This document shows, in pieces, positions 13,798-21,645 of a DNA stretch of 22,396 nucleotides. The notes under the pieces were generated by a model. It did not search any database. It saw nothing but the letters and a program-made list of their open reading frames with translations, and was not told the DNA's origin. The translations under genes were made by a program, and so were the position numbers. The stretch's first letter is position 1. Each line of letters begins with the position of its first letter. The stretch is from CAYRVF01 sp964427535 (GTDB lineage: Bacteria; Chloroflexota; Ktedonobacteria; Ktedonobacterales; JADMIN01). Location: NCBI GenBank assembly GCA_964427535.1, contig CAYRVF010000088.1, positions 1-22,396 on the forward strand. Direction: 5' to 3'.

Positions 13798-15858
13798 TTA
13801 GACATCATGTGGAGGGACGTGCTCGCGCAGCTCGTCGAGCCAGGGTTGGGCCTCAGCGTCGCTGGGCGCTCGCCAGTCGCCGCGTGGCGAGAGTGAGCCA
13901 CCCGATCCGACTTTCGGCCCGTTTGGCAACGCCGAGCGCTTAAACTGGCTGAGCTTGAAGAAGCGGTAAACGAACACCTCTAGCCAGCGCCGTATCTCCG
14001 CGAGGTCATAGGCACGCTTGCGCTCGTCGGGGAAGCCCTGCGGCCACGGGCCGATGTTCGTGTCGTGCCAGGCGGAGTAGCTGAGAAACGCGACTTTGCT
14101 TGGCCGGAAGCCATAGCGGCTGATGTAGTAGAGATTGAAGTCCTGCATCTCATATGGGCCGACGACAGCCTCGGTGCTCTGCCCTGGCAGATCGCTGACG
14201 TCGCCTGGCACGAGCTCGGGCGAGATTTCGGTATTGAGGATGGCGCTCAGGACCTTCGCCGTGCGCTCGTCGAACTGATGGGTCTCGATGCTCCACCGAA
14301 TAAGATACTGGATGAGCGTTTTGGGCACCGAGACGTTCACGTTGTAGTGCGACATATGGTCGCCGACGCCATACGTGGCCCAGCCCAGGGCGAGCTCGCT
14401 GAGATCGCCGGTGCCCACGACCAGCCCGCCACGGAAGTTTGCCAGCCGGAAGAGATGGGATGTGCGCTCACCCGCCTGCACGTTCTCGAATGTCACGTCG
14501 TAGACGGGCTCACCCCCCGCGAAGGGGTGACCGATGTCACGAAGCATCTGCATGGCCGACGGACGGATGTCGATCTCGGTGGCCGAGACGCCGAGCGCGT
14601 CCATCAGCTCGGTCGCGTTGGCGCGCGTGGTTGAGCTAGTGGCGAACCCTGGCATGGTGTAGGCGAGCACGTTGGCGCGCGGCAGCCCGAGGCGGTCCAT
14701 CGTCTTGGCGCAGACGATCAGCGCCTGTGTGGAATCCAGCCCGCCGGAGACGCCAATCACGACACGCTTGATGCCAGTGCTCTGGAGCCGCTTGGACAGC
14801 CCTTCGACCTGAATATTGTAGGCTTCGTAGCAGCGCTCATCGCGCTCGGCGACGTTCGCGGGGACGTAGGGGAAGCGCTGAATCTCGCGTCGCAACGGCA
14901 CCGGCCCCGCGGGAATCTCGAAGTGGAACTCGACCCGCCGGATCGCACGAAGCTGGTCGCGATATGCACCCACCGAGTCGTTAAAACTCGTCAGTCGCAT
15001 GCGATCCTGCTGGAGACGCTCCAGGTCGATGTCGCCGATGACCACCTGCTCGTGCGTCGCGAACCGCTCGGCCTCGGCCAGCAGCTCGTTGTTCTCGTAG
15101 ATCAGCGCGTAGCCGTCCCAAGCAAGGTCGGTCGTCGACTCGCCCGCGCCGGCCGCGGAGTAGAGATAGGCGGCGACGCAGCGGCCCGATTGTCCCGCGC
15201 AAAGCGTGCGGCGGTACTCGGCTTTGCCGATGGTGATGTTGCTCGCCGAGAGATTGCAAAGCACGGTCGCGCCCGCCATCGCGGCGTAGGTGCTGGGGGG
15301 AATGGGCGTCCAAACGTCCTCGCAGATCTCGGCGTGCAGTGTGAAGTCCGGCAGGTTCTCGGCGGTGAAGATGATGTCGTTGCCGAATGGGACGCGCTCA
15401 CCGAGAAACCGCACCTCTTGGCTCACGGCCTCGCTGGCCGAGCTGAACTGCCGCTTCTCGTAGAACTCGCGGTAGTTCGGCAGATAGGTCTTCGGCAGAA
15501 TGCCGAGCACCCGCCCGCGATAGATCACGACTGCGCAGTTGAAGAGCTTGGCCTCGAAGCGCAGCGCCGCCCCCACCACCAAGACAGGGGCGAGGTCGCG
15601 GCTCGCCGCCACGATCCGCCTGATGCCGTCTTCTGTGGCGACGAGCAGGGCGTCCTGGTGGAATAGATCGTCATTCGAATAGGCTGAGATGCCCATCTCG
15701 GGGAACAGCGCGAGCGCGGCGTGCTCATCGGACGCTCGGCGCGCCAGTTCTAACGTACGCTCAGTATTGTACTCGGGATCGGCGACGCGAACGAACGGCA
15801 CGCACACCGCCGCACGGACGAATCCGTGGCTATAGAGCGAGTTGAATGGCTGTGGCAT
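13798..15858 (-). CDS. nadE: Glutamine-dependent NAD+ synthetase
   Basis: A cytoplasmic enzyme that amidates nicotinic acid adenine dinucleotide to NAD+ using ammonia channelled from glutamine. The protein has 686 residues, close to the mycobacterial enzyme. The N-terminal nitrilase-like glutaminase domain has the triad Glu54 ('LFPEMGISAYS'), Lys123 ('LPKTYLPNYREFYEKR') and Cys179 ('AEICEDVWTP'). The C-terminal synthetase has the ATP P-loop 'VSGGLDSTQA' (Ser371-Thr377) and 'GTGDLSELALGWATYG'. The start is set at 15858, where AAGGAGGA (15867-15874 on this strand) stands 8 nt upstream; an open extension of 41 residues further up is Arg-rich and has no support. The next gene upstream on this strand ends with its own terminator, so nadE is probably transcribed alone from the -10-like site near 15935. 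Confidence 0.97.
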   Translation of the reverse strand: MPQPFNSLYSHGFVRAAVCVPFVRVADPEYNTERTLELARRASDEHAALALFPEMGISAYSNDDLFHQDALLVATEDGIRRIVAASRDLAPVLVVGAALRFEAKLFNCAVVIYRGRVLGILPKTYLPNYREFYEKRQFSSASEAVSQEVRFLGERVPFGNDIIFTAENLPDFTLHAEICEDVWTPIPPSTYAAMAGATVLCNLSASNITIGKAEYRRTLCAGQSGRCVAAYLYSAAGAGESTTDLAWDGYALIYENNELLAEAERFATHEQVVIGDIDLERLQQDRMRLTSFNDSVGAYRDQLRAIRRVEFHFEIPAGPVPLRREIQRFPYVPANVAERDERCYEAYNIQVEGLSKRLQSTGIKRVVIGVSGGLDSTQALIVCAKTMDRLGLPRANVLAYTMPGFATSSTTRANATELMDALGVSATEIDIRPSAMQMLRDIGHPFAGGEPVYDVTFENVQAGERTSHLFRLANFRGGLVVGTGDLSELALGWATYGVGDHMSHYNVNVSVPKTLIQYLIRWSIETHQFDERTAKVLSAILNTEISPELVPGDVSDLPGQSTEAVVGPYEMQDFNLYYISRYGFRPSKVAFLSYSAWHDTNIGPWPQGFPDERKRAYDLAEIRRWLEVFVYRFFKLSQFKRSALPNGPKVGSGGSLSPRGDWRAPSDAEAQPWLDELREHVPPHDV

Positions 15859-15917
15859 GGGGCGTGTCCTCCTTCGCTGCGTCGGCATCAGTGGTTCGCG
15901 CGCATCTGTCAGAGCGC

Positions 15918-15940
15918 GTGACCTGTCACCATCTATTGTA
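15918..15940 (-). promoter_or_regulatory. Predicted nadE -10 box with overlapping operator-like dyad
   Basis: On the - strand TACAAT (15940-15935) is a good -10 box, about 80 nt before the nadE start; no convincing -35 box is seen. Just downstream of it, at the expected start of transcription, is GTGAC-ct-GTCAC (15918-15929). CTGTCA is repeated at 15905-15910 and 15924-15929. Repressor control of NAD synthesis is common in bacteria, but I cannot assign this site to a known regulator. Confidence 0.35.
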
Positions 15941-16051
15941 TCCCGCACCGCCCGGGGTCGGCATATCTCCCCAGCGGTCACTGCATGGCGAGATGCCTAC
16001 GCTCCGTACTACGGAGGGAGCGGGCATGGATGCTCCACACTAACACAGAAA

Positions 16052-16081
16052 TGGCCGCCAGGCGAAGTTACCTGGCGGCCA
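16052..16081 (-). terminator. Rho-independent terminator of the GlsB-like gene
   Basis: An 11-bp perfect stem TGGCCGCCAGG/CCTGGCGGCCA (16052-16062/16071-16081) with an 8-nt loop. On the - strand it is followed by TTTCTGTGTT, so it has the U-rich tail that most hairpins in this window lack. It begins 40 nt after the stop codon of the 88-residue gene and separates it from nadE. Confidence 0.8.
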
Positions 16082-16120
16082 CAGAGGAGACGCGACGTCT
16101 GGAGTCGCGGCTATGCAGTG

Positions 16121-16387
16121 TTAGACGCGAGCAGTTCTGCGGTTGCCCGCGAACAGGCGCACGACGAGCAGTAGCACGACAGCGCCGATGAAGGCGACGA
16201 TCAGGCTCCAGATGTTGAACCCGGTAAAGCCGGTGCCACCCACCAGGCTCACGATAAAGCCACCGATGAAGGCGCCGACGACGCCGACAATGATATCGCC
16301 CAGAATGCCCAGCCCGGTCCCGCGAACCACGAGACTCGCCAGCCAGCCAGCGATACCGCCAATGATGATCCACGCGAGAATGCCCAT
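16121..16387 (-). CDS. GlsB/YeaQ/YmgE-family small membrane protein
   Basis: An 88-residue, very hydrophobic, glycine-rich protein of the 'transglycosylase-associated' family. 'MGILAWIIIGGIAGWLAS', 'GILGDIIVGVVGAFIGGFI' and a final hydrophobic helix (about 58-80) ending in basic residues match this family and give three membrane helices. Members are often linked to general stress; the enzymatic role suggested by the old family name is not established. A strong AAGGAGGG Shine-Dalgarno (16396-16403) lies 8 nt upstream of the start. It has its own terminator, so it is probably monocistronic. Confidence 0.92.
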   Translation of the reverse strand: MGILAWIIIGGIAGWLASLVVRGTGLGILGDIIVGVVGAFIGGFIVSLVGGTGFTGFNIWSLIVAFIGAVVLLLVVRLFAGNRRTARV

Positions 16388-16671
16388 GCGAAGAACCCTC
16401 CTTATAGGTCTTGGGGAGACTCATCCGGCGAGTGCCCCCGCGCTCTTCCGCGACAGCTCTCACTCCGGCTGCCGCCCACAAGGTTGAGCGTCCTGCTGCT
16501 GCGCCTCCGCCCGTGGAGACAAGCAGCTAATCACTCATAGAGCAAGGACCGTGCCACACACTTTCGGCCGGTTTGCGCAATCCGGCGTACGAGAAGATAC
16601 CGGGCATGATTCAAGCAGGCCCAGATCGTTCCGAAAGCTCTGCCCGGAATCATCCACTCCACTCCACCACC
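16388..16671. other. Divergent intergenic region between the GlsB-like gene and tetR (upstream part)
   Basis: Apart from the GlsB-like Shine-Dalgarno and the tetR promoter and dyad listed separately, I see no gene here. An in-frame upstream extension of tetR (from an ATG at 16573) is open but polar and lacks a Shine-Dalgarno. CCGGTTTG occurs at 16568-16575 and resembles an arm of the dyad downstream of the tetR promoter. No clear promoter for the - strand gene could be picked out. Confidence 0.4.
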
Positions 16672-16701
16672 TTGACGGGCCACGAAACCGCGGCCTACAA
16701 T
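16672..16701 (+). promoter_or_regulatory. Promoter of the tetR-men operon
   Basis: TTGACG (16672-16677, 5 of 6 to consensus) and TACAAT (16696-16701, 5 of 6) with an 18-nt spacer make this the best sigma-70-type promoter in the window. Transcription would begin near 16708, about 54 nt before the tetR start codon. Confidence 0.55.
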
Positions 16702-16705
16702 CCGA

Positions 16706-16727
16706 ACAGACCGGCGCGTCGGTTTGT
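16706..16727. promoter_or_regulatory. Candidate TetR operator
   Basis: ACAGACCG (16706-16713) and CGGTTTGT (16720-16727) form an inverted repeat matching at 7 of 8 positions with a 6-nt spacer. It covers the predicted start of transcription, the usual place for a TetR autorepressor site. A related CCGGTTTG lies at 16568-16575. Confidence 0.3.
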
Positions 16728-16761
16728 AATCGACCGTGGGTTCATCGAGAGGAGCACGGGC

Positions 16762-17433
16762 ATGGAACAGACAGCTACGCACAAGCCAGGAGGAGAGACA
16801 CGCCCACCGCGCGATAAGGATGCGACGCGCCAGCGGCTCCTCGACGCGGCGGAGACCGTGTTCGCCGATAAGGGCTATCATGCCGCCGGAGTAGACGACA
16901 TCATCCGCGTCTCCGACAGCTCGAAGGGTGGGTTTTACTTCCACTTCCCGAACAAACAGGCAATCTTTCTCGCGCTGGTGGATGCACTGGTGCCCAAGCT
17001 CACGGCAGCGGTCGATCGGGCGATCATCGCCGAGGCGGACCCCATCGCCCAGCTCGACGCGGCGCTCTCGACCGTGATCGAGACGTTTTCGCGGCACCGG
17101 CGGCTCAGCAAGATTTTGCTCGTCGAGGCGGTCGGCCTCGGGCACGGTTTCGACGAGAAGCTGATGCGAACGCGCGGCCACTTCGCGCGCATGATTCAGA
17201 CGCATCTCGACCGTGTCGTCGAAGCCGGGCTGCTACCGCCGTTCGACACCGAGACGGTCTCGTGGGCATGGTTTGGCGCGATCAACGAGCTGGTCGTGCG
17301 CTGGCTCGTCACCAACCAGCCCGCGAACATCGAAGACGTGCTGCCCGCGCTACGCGAGCTGTTGCTGCGGTCGATTGGCGTGACGCCGGATGCAGCGCAG
17401 GTCAGAGCCTCCGATATGACGAGCGCGAGGTAG
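16762..17433 (+). CDS. TetR-family transcriptional regulator
   Basis: A 223-residue repressor-type protein. The N-terminal TetR helix-turn-helix spans about residues 20-70: 'ATRQRLLDAAETVFADKGYH', 'AAGVDDIIRVSDSSKGGFYFHF', 'PNKQAIFLALVDAL'. The rest is an all-helical ligand and dimer domain. The ATG at 16762 is chosen because GAGAGGAG lies about 8 nt upstream and the preceding 63 in-frame codons look non-coding and would include the promoter. menF begins 17 nt after its stop codon, so the regulator is the first gene of the menaquinone operon and probably controls it and itself. Its ligand is unknown; acyl-CoA or quinone-like compounds are possible but not shown by the sequence. Confidence 0.9.
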   Translation: MEQTATHKPGGETRPPRDKDATRQRLLDAAETVFADKGYHAAGVDDIIRVSDSSKGGFYFHFPNKQAIFLALVDALVPKLTAAVDRAIIAEADPIAQLDAALSTVIETFSRHRRLSKILLVEAVGLGHGFDEKLMRTRGHFARMIQTHLDRVVEAGLLPPFDTETVSWAWFGAINELVVRWLVTNQPANIEDVLPALRELLLRSIGVTPDAAQVRASDMTSAR

Positions 17434-17450
17434 ACAGGGTGGGGGACAGC

Positions 17451-18932
17451 ATGGATAGCATGGTGATCGACACGGCGTCGTTCGCGGCTGAGCGCGAGAC
17501 GTGGATCAGTCAAAACGATCGGCACCGTCTGCTGAACACACTGTCGCGCGCACGGGAGTGGTCCGCCGCACTCGGTCACGAGGTCATCGCGTCGTTCGTC
17601 GCGCCCATCCCGTGGATCGATCTCGTCCACGTGTATGCCGCCGCCGAGCGCATGTGTGCCGGTGATCTGTGGTTTTGGGAGCAGCCAGCGCGTTCGGCGG
17701 GCGCCGTGGGGATAGGCGGCGCGGCGAAACGTGAGCTGGGGAGCGGCGCGAGTGTCGCGGCGGCATCCACACAGTGGCAGGCGTTACTAGACGGCGTCGT
17801 CGTCTCACGCCATGCGAGCGATACTGGAACCGTACCTGGCGGGCCGCTGTGTTTCGCGGGCTTCGCGTTTGATTCGCATGCCTCACCATCACCAATCTGG
17901 CGGAACTTCCCCTCGGGCGCGCTTCTCGTGCCCGAGTTGCTGTTCGGCGTGAACGAACGTCGCGCGAGTCTCACGCTGAACGCGGTGATCGCGGCGGAGG
18001 ACGACGTCGAGCACGTTGCGGCGGCACTCCTGGGGCGGCTTCACACCCTACGGGCGACGCTGGACGACGAGGCTCGGACCGAATCCACTGGACGACGCCC
18101 CACCGCCCTGCGCGAGATACCCGCCGCCAAAGACTGGAAAGGTCGCGTCGCGGAGATGGCGGACGCGATACGGCAGGGGACTTACGACAAGGTCGTGCTC
18201 GCGCGCAGTGTCGAAGTGGTCGCAGAGCAGCCATTTGACGTGCCTGCCGCGCTCGACCGGCTGCGGGGGCAGTTCCCGTCGGCCTACGTCTTCGCGGTGC
18301 GACGTGGCGGCAGCACCTTTCTCGGCGCGACACCCGAGCGGCTGGCGCGGGTCGCGCTTGGCCGGGTGCGGACGATGGCACTCGCTGGCTCGGCCCCGCG
18401 CGGTACCACGCCCGAGCACGACAACGCGGCCGGGAACGAGCTGCTGGCGAGTGGGAAGAACGCGCGCGAGCATCAACTGGTGATCGACACTATCCGCGCG
18501 GGCCTGGCTCCGCTGGTGACCGATCTCGACGTCGATGCGTCGCCACGACTCGTGCGGCTGCCGAACGTGCAGCATCTGCGGACGCAAATCGCGGGAGAGC
18601 TCCGTCCGAATACAAGCGTGTTGGACGTTGTTGCGGCGTTGCATCCCACGCCCGCTGTCGGTGGGGTGCCCAGGCAGGCGGCTGTCGAGGCGATTCGGGC
18701 GCGCGAAGAGGTGTCGCGCGGCTGGTATGCGGGCGCGCTCGGGTGGATTGACGCGAGCGGCGACGGGGAGTTCGCGGTGGGGCTGCGCTCGGCGCTCGTC
18801 TCGGGCACGCGGGCGACGCTCTTCGCTGGTTGCGGCATCGTCGGGGACTCTGATCCCGAGAGCGAATACGCCGAATCGGCTCTGAAACTGCAGGTGATGT
18901 TGCGCGGGCTGGGAATCGAGGACGCGCGGTAG
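17451..18932 (+). CDS. menF: Isochorismate synthase
   Basis: Converts chorismate to isochorismate, the entry step of menaquinone synthesis, in the cytoplasm with Mg2+. The protein has 493 residues. The chorismate-binding domain fills the C-terminal half. Key positions are Lys247 in 'TYDKVVLARS' and Glu296 in 'FLGATPERL', spaced as the catalytic Lys/Glu pair of MenF. 'MALAGSAPRG', 'LASGKNAREHQLV', 'LPNVQHLRTQIAGEL', 'HPTPAVGGVP' and 'LFAGCGIVGDSDPESEYAES' follow in order. The N-terminal 190 residues are more divergent, as usual. The start at 17451 is preceded by GGTGGGGGA; a second ATG lies three codons later. Placement next to menD favours MenF over a siderophore or salicylate synthase. The menD start follows the stop codon directly. 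Confidence 0.94.
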   Translation: MDSMVIDTASFAAERETWISQNDRHRLLNTLSRAREWSAALGHEVIASFVAPIPWIDLVHVYAAAERMCAGDLWFWEQPARSAGAVGIGGAAKRELGSGASVAAASTQWQALLDGVVVSRHASDTGTVPGGPLCFAGFAFDSHASPSPIWRNFPSGALLVPELLFGVNERRASLTLNAVIAAEDDVEHVAAALLGRLHTLRATLDDEARTESTGRRPTALREIPAAKDWKGRVAEMADAIRQGTYDKVVLARSVEVVAEQPFDVPAALDRLRGQFPSAYVFAVRRGGSTFLGATPERLARVALGRVRTMALAGSAPRGTTPEHDNAAGNELLASGKNAREHQLVIDTIRAGLAPLVTDLDVDASPRLVRLPNVQHLRTQIAGELRPNTSVLDVVAALHPTPAVGGVPRQAAVEAIRAREEVSRGWYAGALGWIDASGDGEFAVGLRSALVSGTRATLFAGCGIVGDSDPESEYAESALKLQVMLRGLGIEDAR

Positions 18933-20777
18933 ATGCATATGGAAGAGTCCACTGCCACGGAGCGGCCCACACCGGTGAACGCGCTGTTTGCCTATGTCGG
19001 CGCGTTCGTCGACGAGCTATGGCGTGCGGGTGTGCGTAACGTCGTCATCTGCCCCGGTTCGAGGTCCACACCGCTCGCGATGGCGTTCGCGGCGGACGGG
19101 CGCCCGCGCGTGTGGATGCACGTTGACGAGCGTTCGGCGGGATTCTTCGCGCTGGGCATGGCGAAACGCGTAGGCAAGCCGGTCGCGCTCGTCTGCACCT
19201 CGGGCACGGCGGCAGCCAACTTCTTTCCCGCCGTCGTCGAGGCCAAGATGTCGCATGTGCCGCTGCTCATGCTGACCGCGGACCGGCCGCCGGAGCTGCG
19301 CGAGAATGGTGCGCCGCAGGCCATCGACCAGAACCGGCTCTACGGCACGTACGCCAAATGGTTTGCCGAGGCGGCGCTGCCCGAGGCCACCAACGGCGCG
19401 CTGCGCTATATCCGGACCCTCGCGTGCCGGGCGGTCGCGGAGACGCAGGCAGCGCCAGCGGGTCCGGTGCATCTCAATCTGCCCTTCCGCGAGCCGCTCG
19501 TGCCGGTGCCTGGACCGCTACCGCCCGAAGCCGAGCGTGACCCGGTCGCCTGGTATGGGCGCCCTAATGGCGCGCCCTACGCGCTCGTGGAGAGTGTCGC
19601 GGCAGGAGAGCCGTCTCACGATGTGTTACGGACACTCGCCACGCTTCTGCGTGCGCAACCGCGTGGTGTGATCGTCGTCGGGCCGCATGTCTCAGCCGGT
19701 GCGTCTTCGGCAGTCTCCGCACTCGCAGCCGCGACCGGGTATCCCGTGCTCGCCGACGCGCTCTCACCACTGCGCGCGTCAGACGGCACGATCGCGAGCT
19801 ACGACGCATTCCTGCGCAGCGAGGCGTTCGTGCATACGGCAGAGCCTCAGGTGATCGTGCGAATCGGGCCGATGCCGACGTCCAAGCCATTCCTGCAGTA
19901 TCTGACGGGGCACGGTGCCTGCTCGTATGTCGTCATCGACGGCGTCGGACAGTGGGATGACCCGACGCAGCTCGCCAGCGTCATGGTCCATGCGGACCCT
20001 GCGTCAGCCTGTGCCGCGCTCGCCAGGGAACTGGGCCAGCAGGGCGTCGACCATGCCGGGGAGCGCGAGGGCTGGCGGGCGCTCTGGCGGCGGGCGGACA
20101 CGACGACGCGGCAGGCGCTGTGCTCGGCCATGCTGCGGTTCGAGCCCCCCTTCGAGGGACGGGTGTTTCTGGAGCTGGCGGAGGTGCTGCCCGAGGGCGC
20201 GACACTGTTCGTCGGCAACAGCATGCCAGTACGCGATGCCGACACGTTCCTCTGGAGTGCGGGCAAAGCTCTGCGCGTGCTGGGCAATCGCGGCGCCAAC
20301 GGCATCGACGGCGTCGTCTCGACCGCGCTGGGCGTGAGCGCCGCCGGTGGGCGCAAGGAGCCCGTCGTGCTCGTGCTGGGCGACCTCTCCTTCTACCATG
20401 ACCTGAACGGATTGCTGGCCGCTCGGCTCCATGGTCTCGACCTCACCGTGATTCTCGTCAACAACGATGGCGGCGGCATCTTCTCGTTCCTGCCACAAGC
20501 TCAACACCCGGACTCATTCGAGCGGCTCTTCGGCACGCCGACCGGGTTGGACTTCGCTCCAGTTGTGGGCATGTATGGCGGCGTGCTCTCGCGTCCGCAG
20601 AACTGGGACGCCTTCCGCGCCGACGTGCGGGCAGGCACCGAGGAGCGCGGACTGCGCGTGATCGAGGTGCGCACGGATCGGGACACCAACGTGCGGATGC
20701 ATCGCGAGCTATGGGCCGCCGTCGATCGCGCGCTCCATGAGAACGGCGTGCTACAGGGCGCGGAGGCGGCGCGATGA
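18933..20777 (+). CDS. menD: SEPHCHC synthase (2-succinyl-5-enolpyruvyl-6-hydroxy-3-cyclohexene-1-carboxylate synthase)
   Basis: A thiamine diphosphate enzyme that joins isochorismate to the succinyl semialdehyde unit derived from 2-oxoglutarate. The protein has 614 residues, at the upper end of the family. The N-terminal domain has 'VVICPGSRSTPLAMAF' (about 37-52) and the cofactor-activating Glu66 in 'MHVDERSAGFFALGMAKR'. The ThDP/Mg motif is 'GDLSFYHDLNGLL' (from about 483) to 'NNDGGGIFSFLPQ'. The first ATG abuts the menF stop; a second ATG two codons later is an equally good start. A GAGGA upstream may serve either. Its last codons overlap menH by four bases (ATGA), which indicates translational coupling. 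Confidence 0.96.
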   Translation: MHMEESTATERPTPVNALFAYVGAFVDELWRAGVRNVVICPGSRSTPLAMAFAADGRPRVWMHVDERSAGFFALGMAKRVGKPVALVCTSGTAAANFFPAVVEAKMSHVPLLMLTADRPPELRENGAPQAIDQNRLYGTYAKWFAEAALPEATNGALRYIRTLACRAVAETQAAPAGPVHLNLPFREPLVPVPGPLPPEAERDPVAWYGRPNGAPYALVESVAAGEPSHDVLRTLATLLRAQPRGVIVVGPHVSAGASSAVSALAAATGYPVLADALSPLRASDGTIASYDAFLRSEAFVHTAEPQVIVRIGPMPTSKPFLQYLTGHGACSYVVIDGVGQWDDPTQLASVMVHADPASACAALARELGQQGVDHAGEREGWRALWRRADTTTRQALCSAMLRFEPPFEGRVFLELAEVLPEGATLFVGNSMPVRDADTFLWSAGKALRVLGNRGANGIDGVVSTALGVSAAGGRKEPVVLVLGDLSFYHDLNGLLAARLHGLDLTVILVNNDGGGIFSFLPQAQHPDSFERLFGTPTGLDFAPVVGMYGGVLSRPQNWDAFRADVRAGTEERGLRVIEVRTDRDTNVRMHRELWAAVDRALHENGVLQGAEAAR

Positions 20778-21625
20778 CCACACTTCGCCTCTCCGTGAAT
20801 GGCGTGACGCTTGGCGCCGAGCTGCGCGGCCCCCCTGTTGCGGCGCCAGCGCTGGTGCTGCTGCACGGCTTCACCGGAAGCGCCGCCGGGTGGGAGCGTC
20901 ACCTCGACACTTTCGCCCAGGCGGGCCTTCGCGTCGTCGCGCTCGATATGCTCGGCCACGGACAGTCGGACGCCCCGCTTGACCCGGAGCGCTACCGCAT
21001 CGAGCGCTGCCGCGCCGACATTCTTGCGGCACTCTCTGCCCTGGATGTCCTACCGGAAGACGCTGTGCTGCTGGGGTATTCGATGGGGGGCCGCATCGCC
21101 CTCTACACCGCGCTCGCGGGCGGCTTTCGTGGCCTTGTGCTGGAGAGCGCGTCGCCGGGGCTGGCATCGCCCGCCGAGCGGGAGCAGCGGCGGCACAGCG
21201 ATGAGGCGCTCGCGGAGGATATCGAGCGCGACGGACTCCCGGCGTTTATCGATCGGTGGGAGCGCCTGCCGCTCTTCGCGAGCCAGCGAACACTGCCGGA
21301 TGCGGTGCGCGCGTCGCTGCGGGCGGAAAGGCTCGCGAATCGTCCCGAGGGCCTGGCGAACAGCCTGCGAGGCGTCGGGACAGGTGCGCAGCCGTCCCTC
21401 TGGGAGGAGTTGCCGCGCCTACGGACGCCGGTGCTGCTGCTGGCGGGCGCGCTCGATACGAAGTTCATGGCCATCGCCCGTGAGATGGCGGCGCTGCTTC
21501 CATTCGCCCAGCTTCAGATCGTCGAAGGGGCTGGGCATACGCTCCATCTTGAGCAGCCGTCTGTTTTCGACGGGGCGATTCTGCGGTTTTGCGAGACCCA
21601 CGGCGTCGTGGGGACGATACGCTAG
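20774..21625 (+). CDS. menH: SHCHC synthase, alpha/beta hydrolase MenH
   Basis: Removes pyruvate from SEPHCHC to give 2-succinyl-6-hydroxy-2,4-cyclohexadiene-1-carboxylate. A 283-residue alpha/beta hydrolase with the oxyanion region 'LLHGFTGSAAGW' (about 29-40), nucleophile Ser103 in 'LGYSMGGRIAL', Asp228 in 'LLAGALDTKF' and His255 in 'EGAGHTLHLEQP'. The Ser-Asp-His triad is therefore complete. 'ESASPGL' after the nucleophile strand is the family hallmark. Position between menD and menB, with a 4-nt overlap with menD, separates it from other hydrolases. Confidence 0.93.
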   Translation: MTTLRLSVNGVTLGAELRGPPVAAPALVLLHGFTGSAAGWERHLDTFAQAGLRVVALDMLGHGQSDAPLDPERYRIERCRADILAALSALDVLPEDAVLLGYSMGGRIALYTALAGGFRGLVLESASPGLASPAEREQRRHSDEALAEDIERDGLPAFIDRWERLPLFASQRTLPDAVRASLRAERLANRPEGLANSLRGVGTGAQPSLWEELPRLRTPVLLLAGALDTKFMAIAREMAALLPFAQLQIVEGAGHTLHLEQPSVFDGAILRFCETHGVVGTIR

Positions 21626-21645
21626 CACAGACGAAGGAGTACAGC

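Noticed and set aside
14923..15666. A 247-codon open frame antisense to nadE, and similar antisense frames over glpF (1185-1910) and menF (18048-18938)
   Set aside because: All lie opposite genes with clear catalytic motifs, have biased low-information composition and no Shine-Dalgarno.
15859..15981. 41-residue N-terminal extension of nadE from an upstream in-frame ATG
   Set aside because: The extension is Arg-rich, unlike NadE N-termini, includes the predicted promoter and dyad, and the ATG at 15858 has a strong Shine-Dalgarno.
16573..16761. 63-residue N-terminal extension of the TetR protein
   Set aside because: No Shine-Dalgarno, unusual composition, and it would contain the TTGACG/TACAAT promoter; the ATG at 16762 places the helix-turn-helix at the normal distance.
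17262..17450. Upstream in-frame extension of menF inside tetR
   Set aside because: It overlaps the C-terminal third of tetR in another frame, with an Arg/Ala-rich translation; the ATG at 17451 has a ribosome-binding site and fits the family length.
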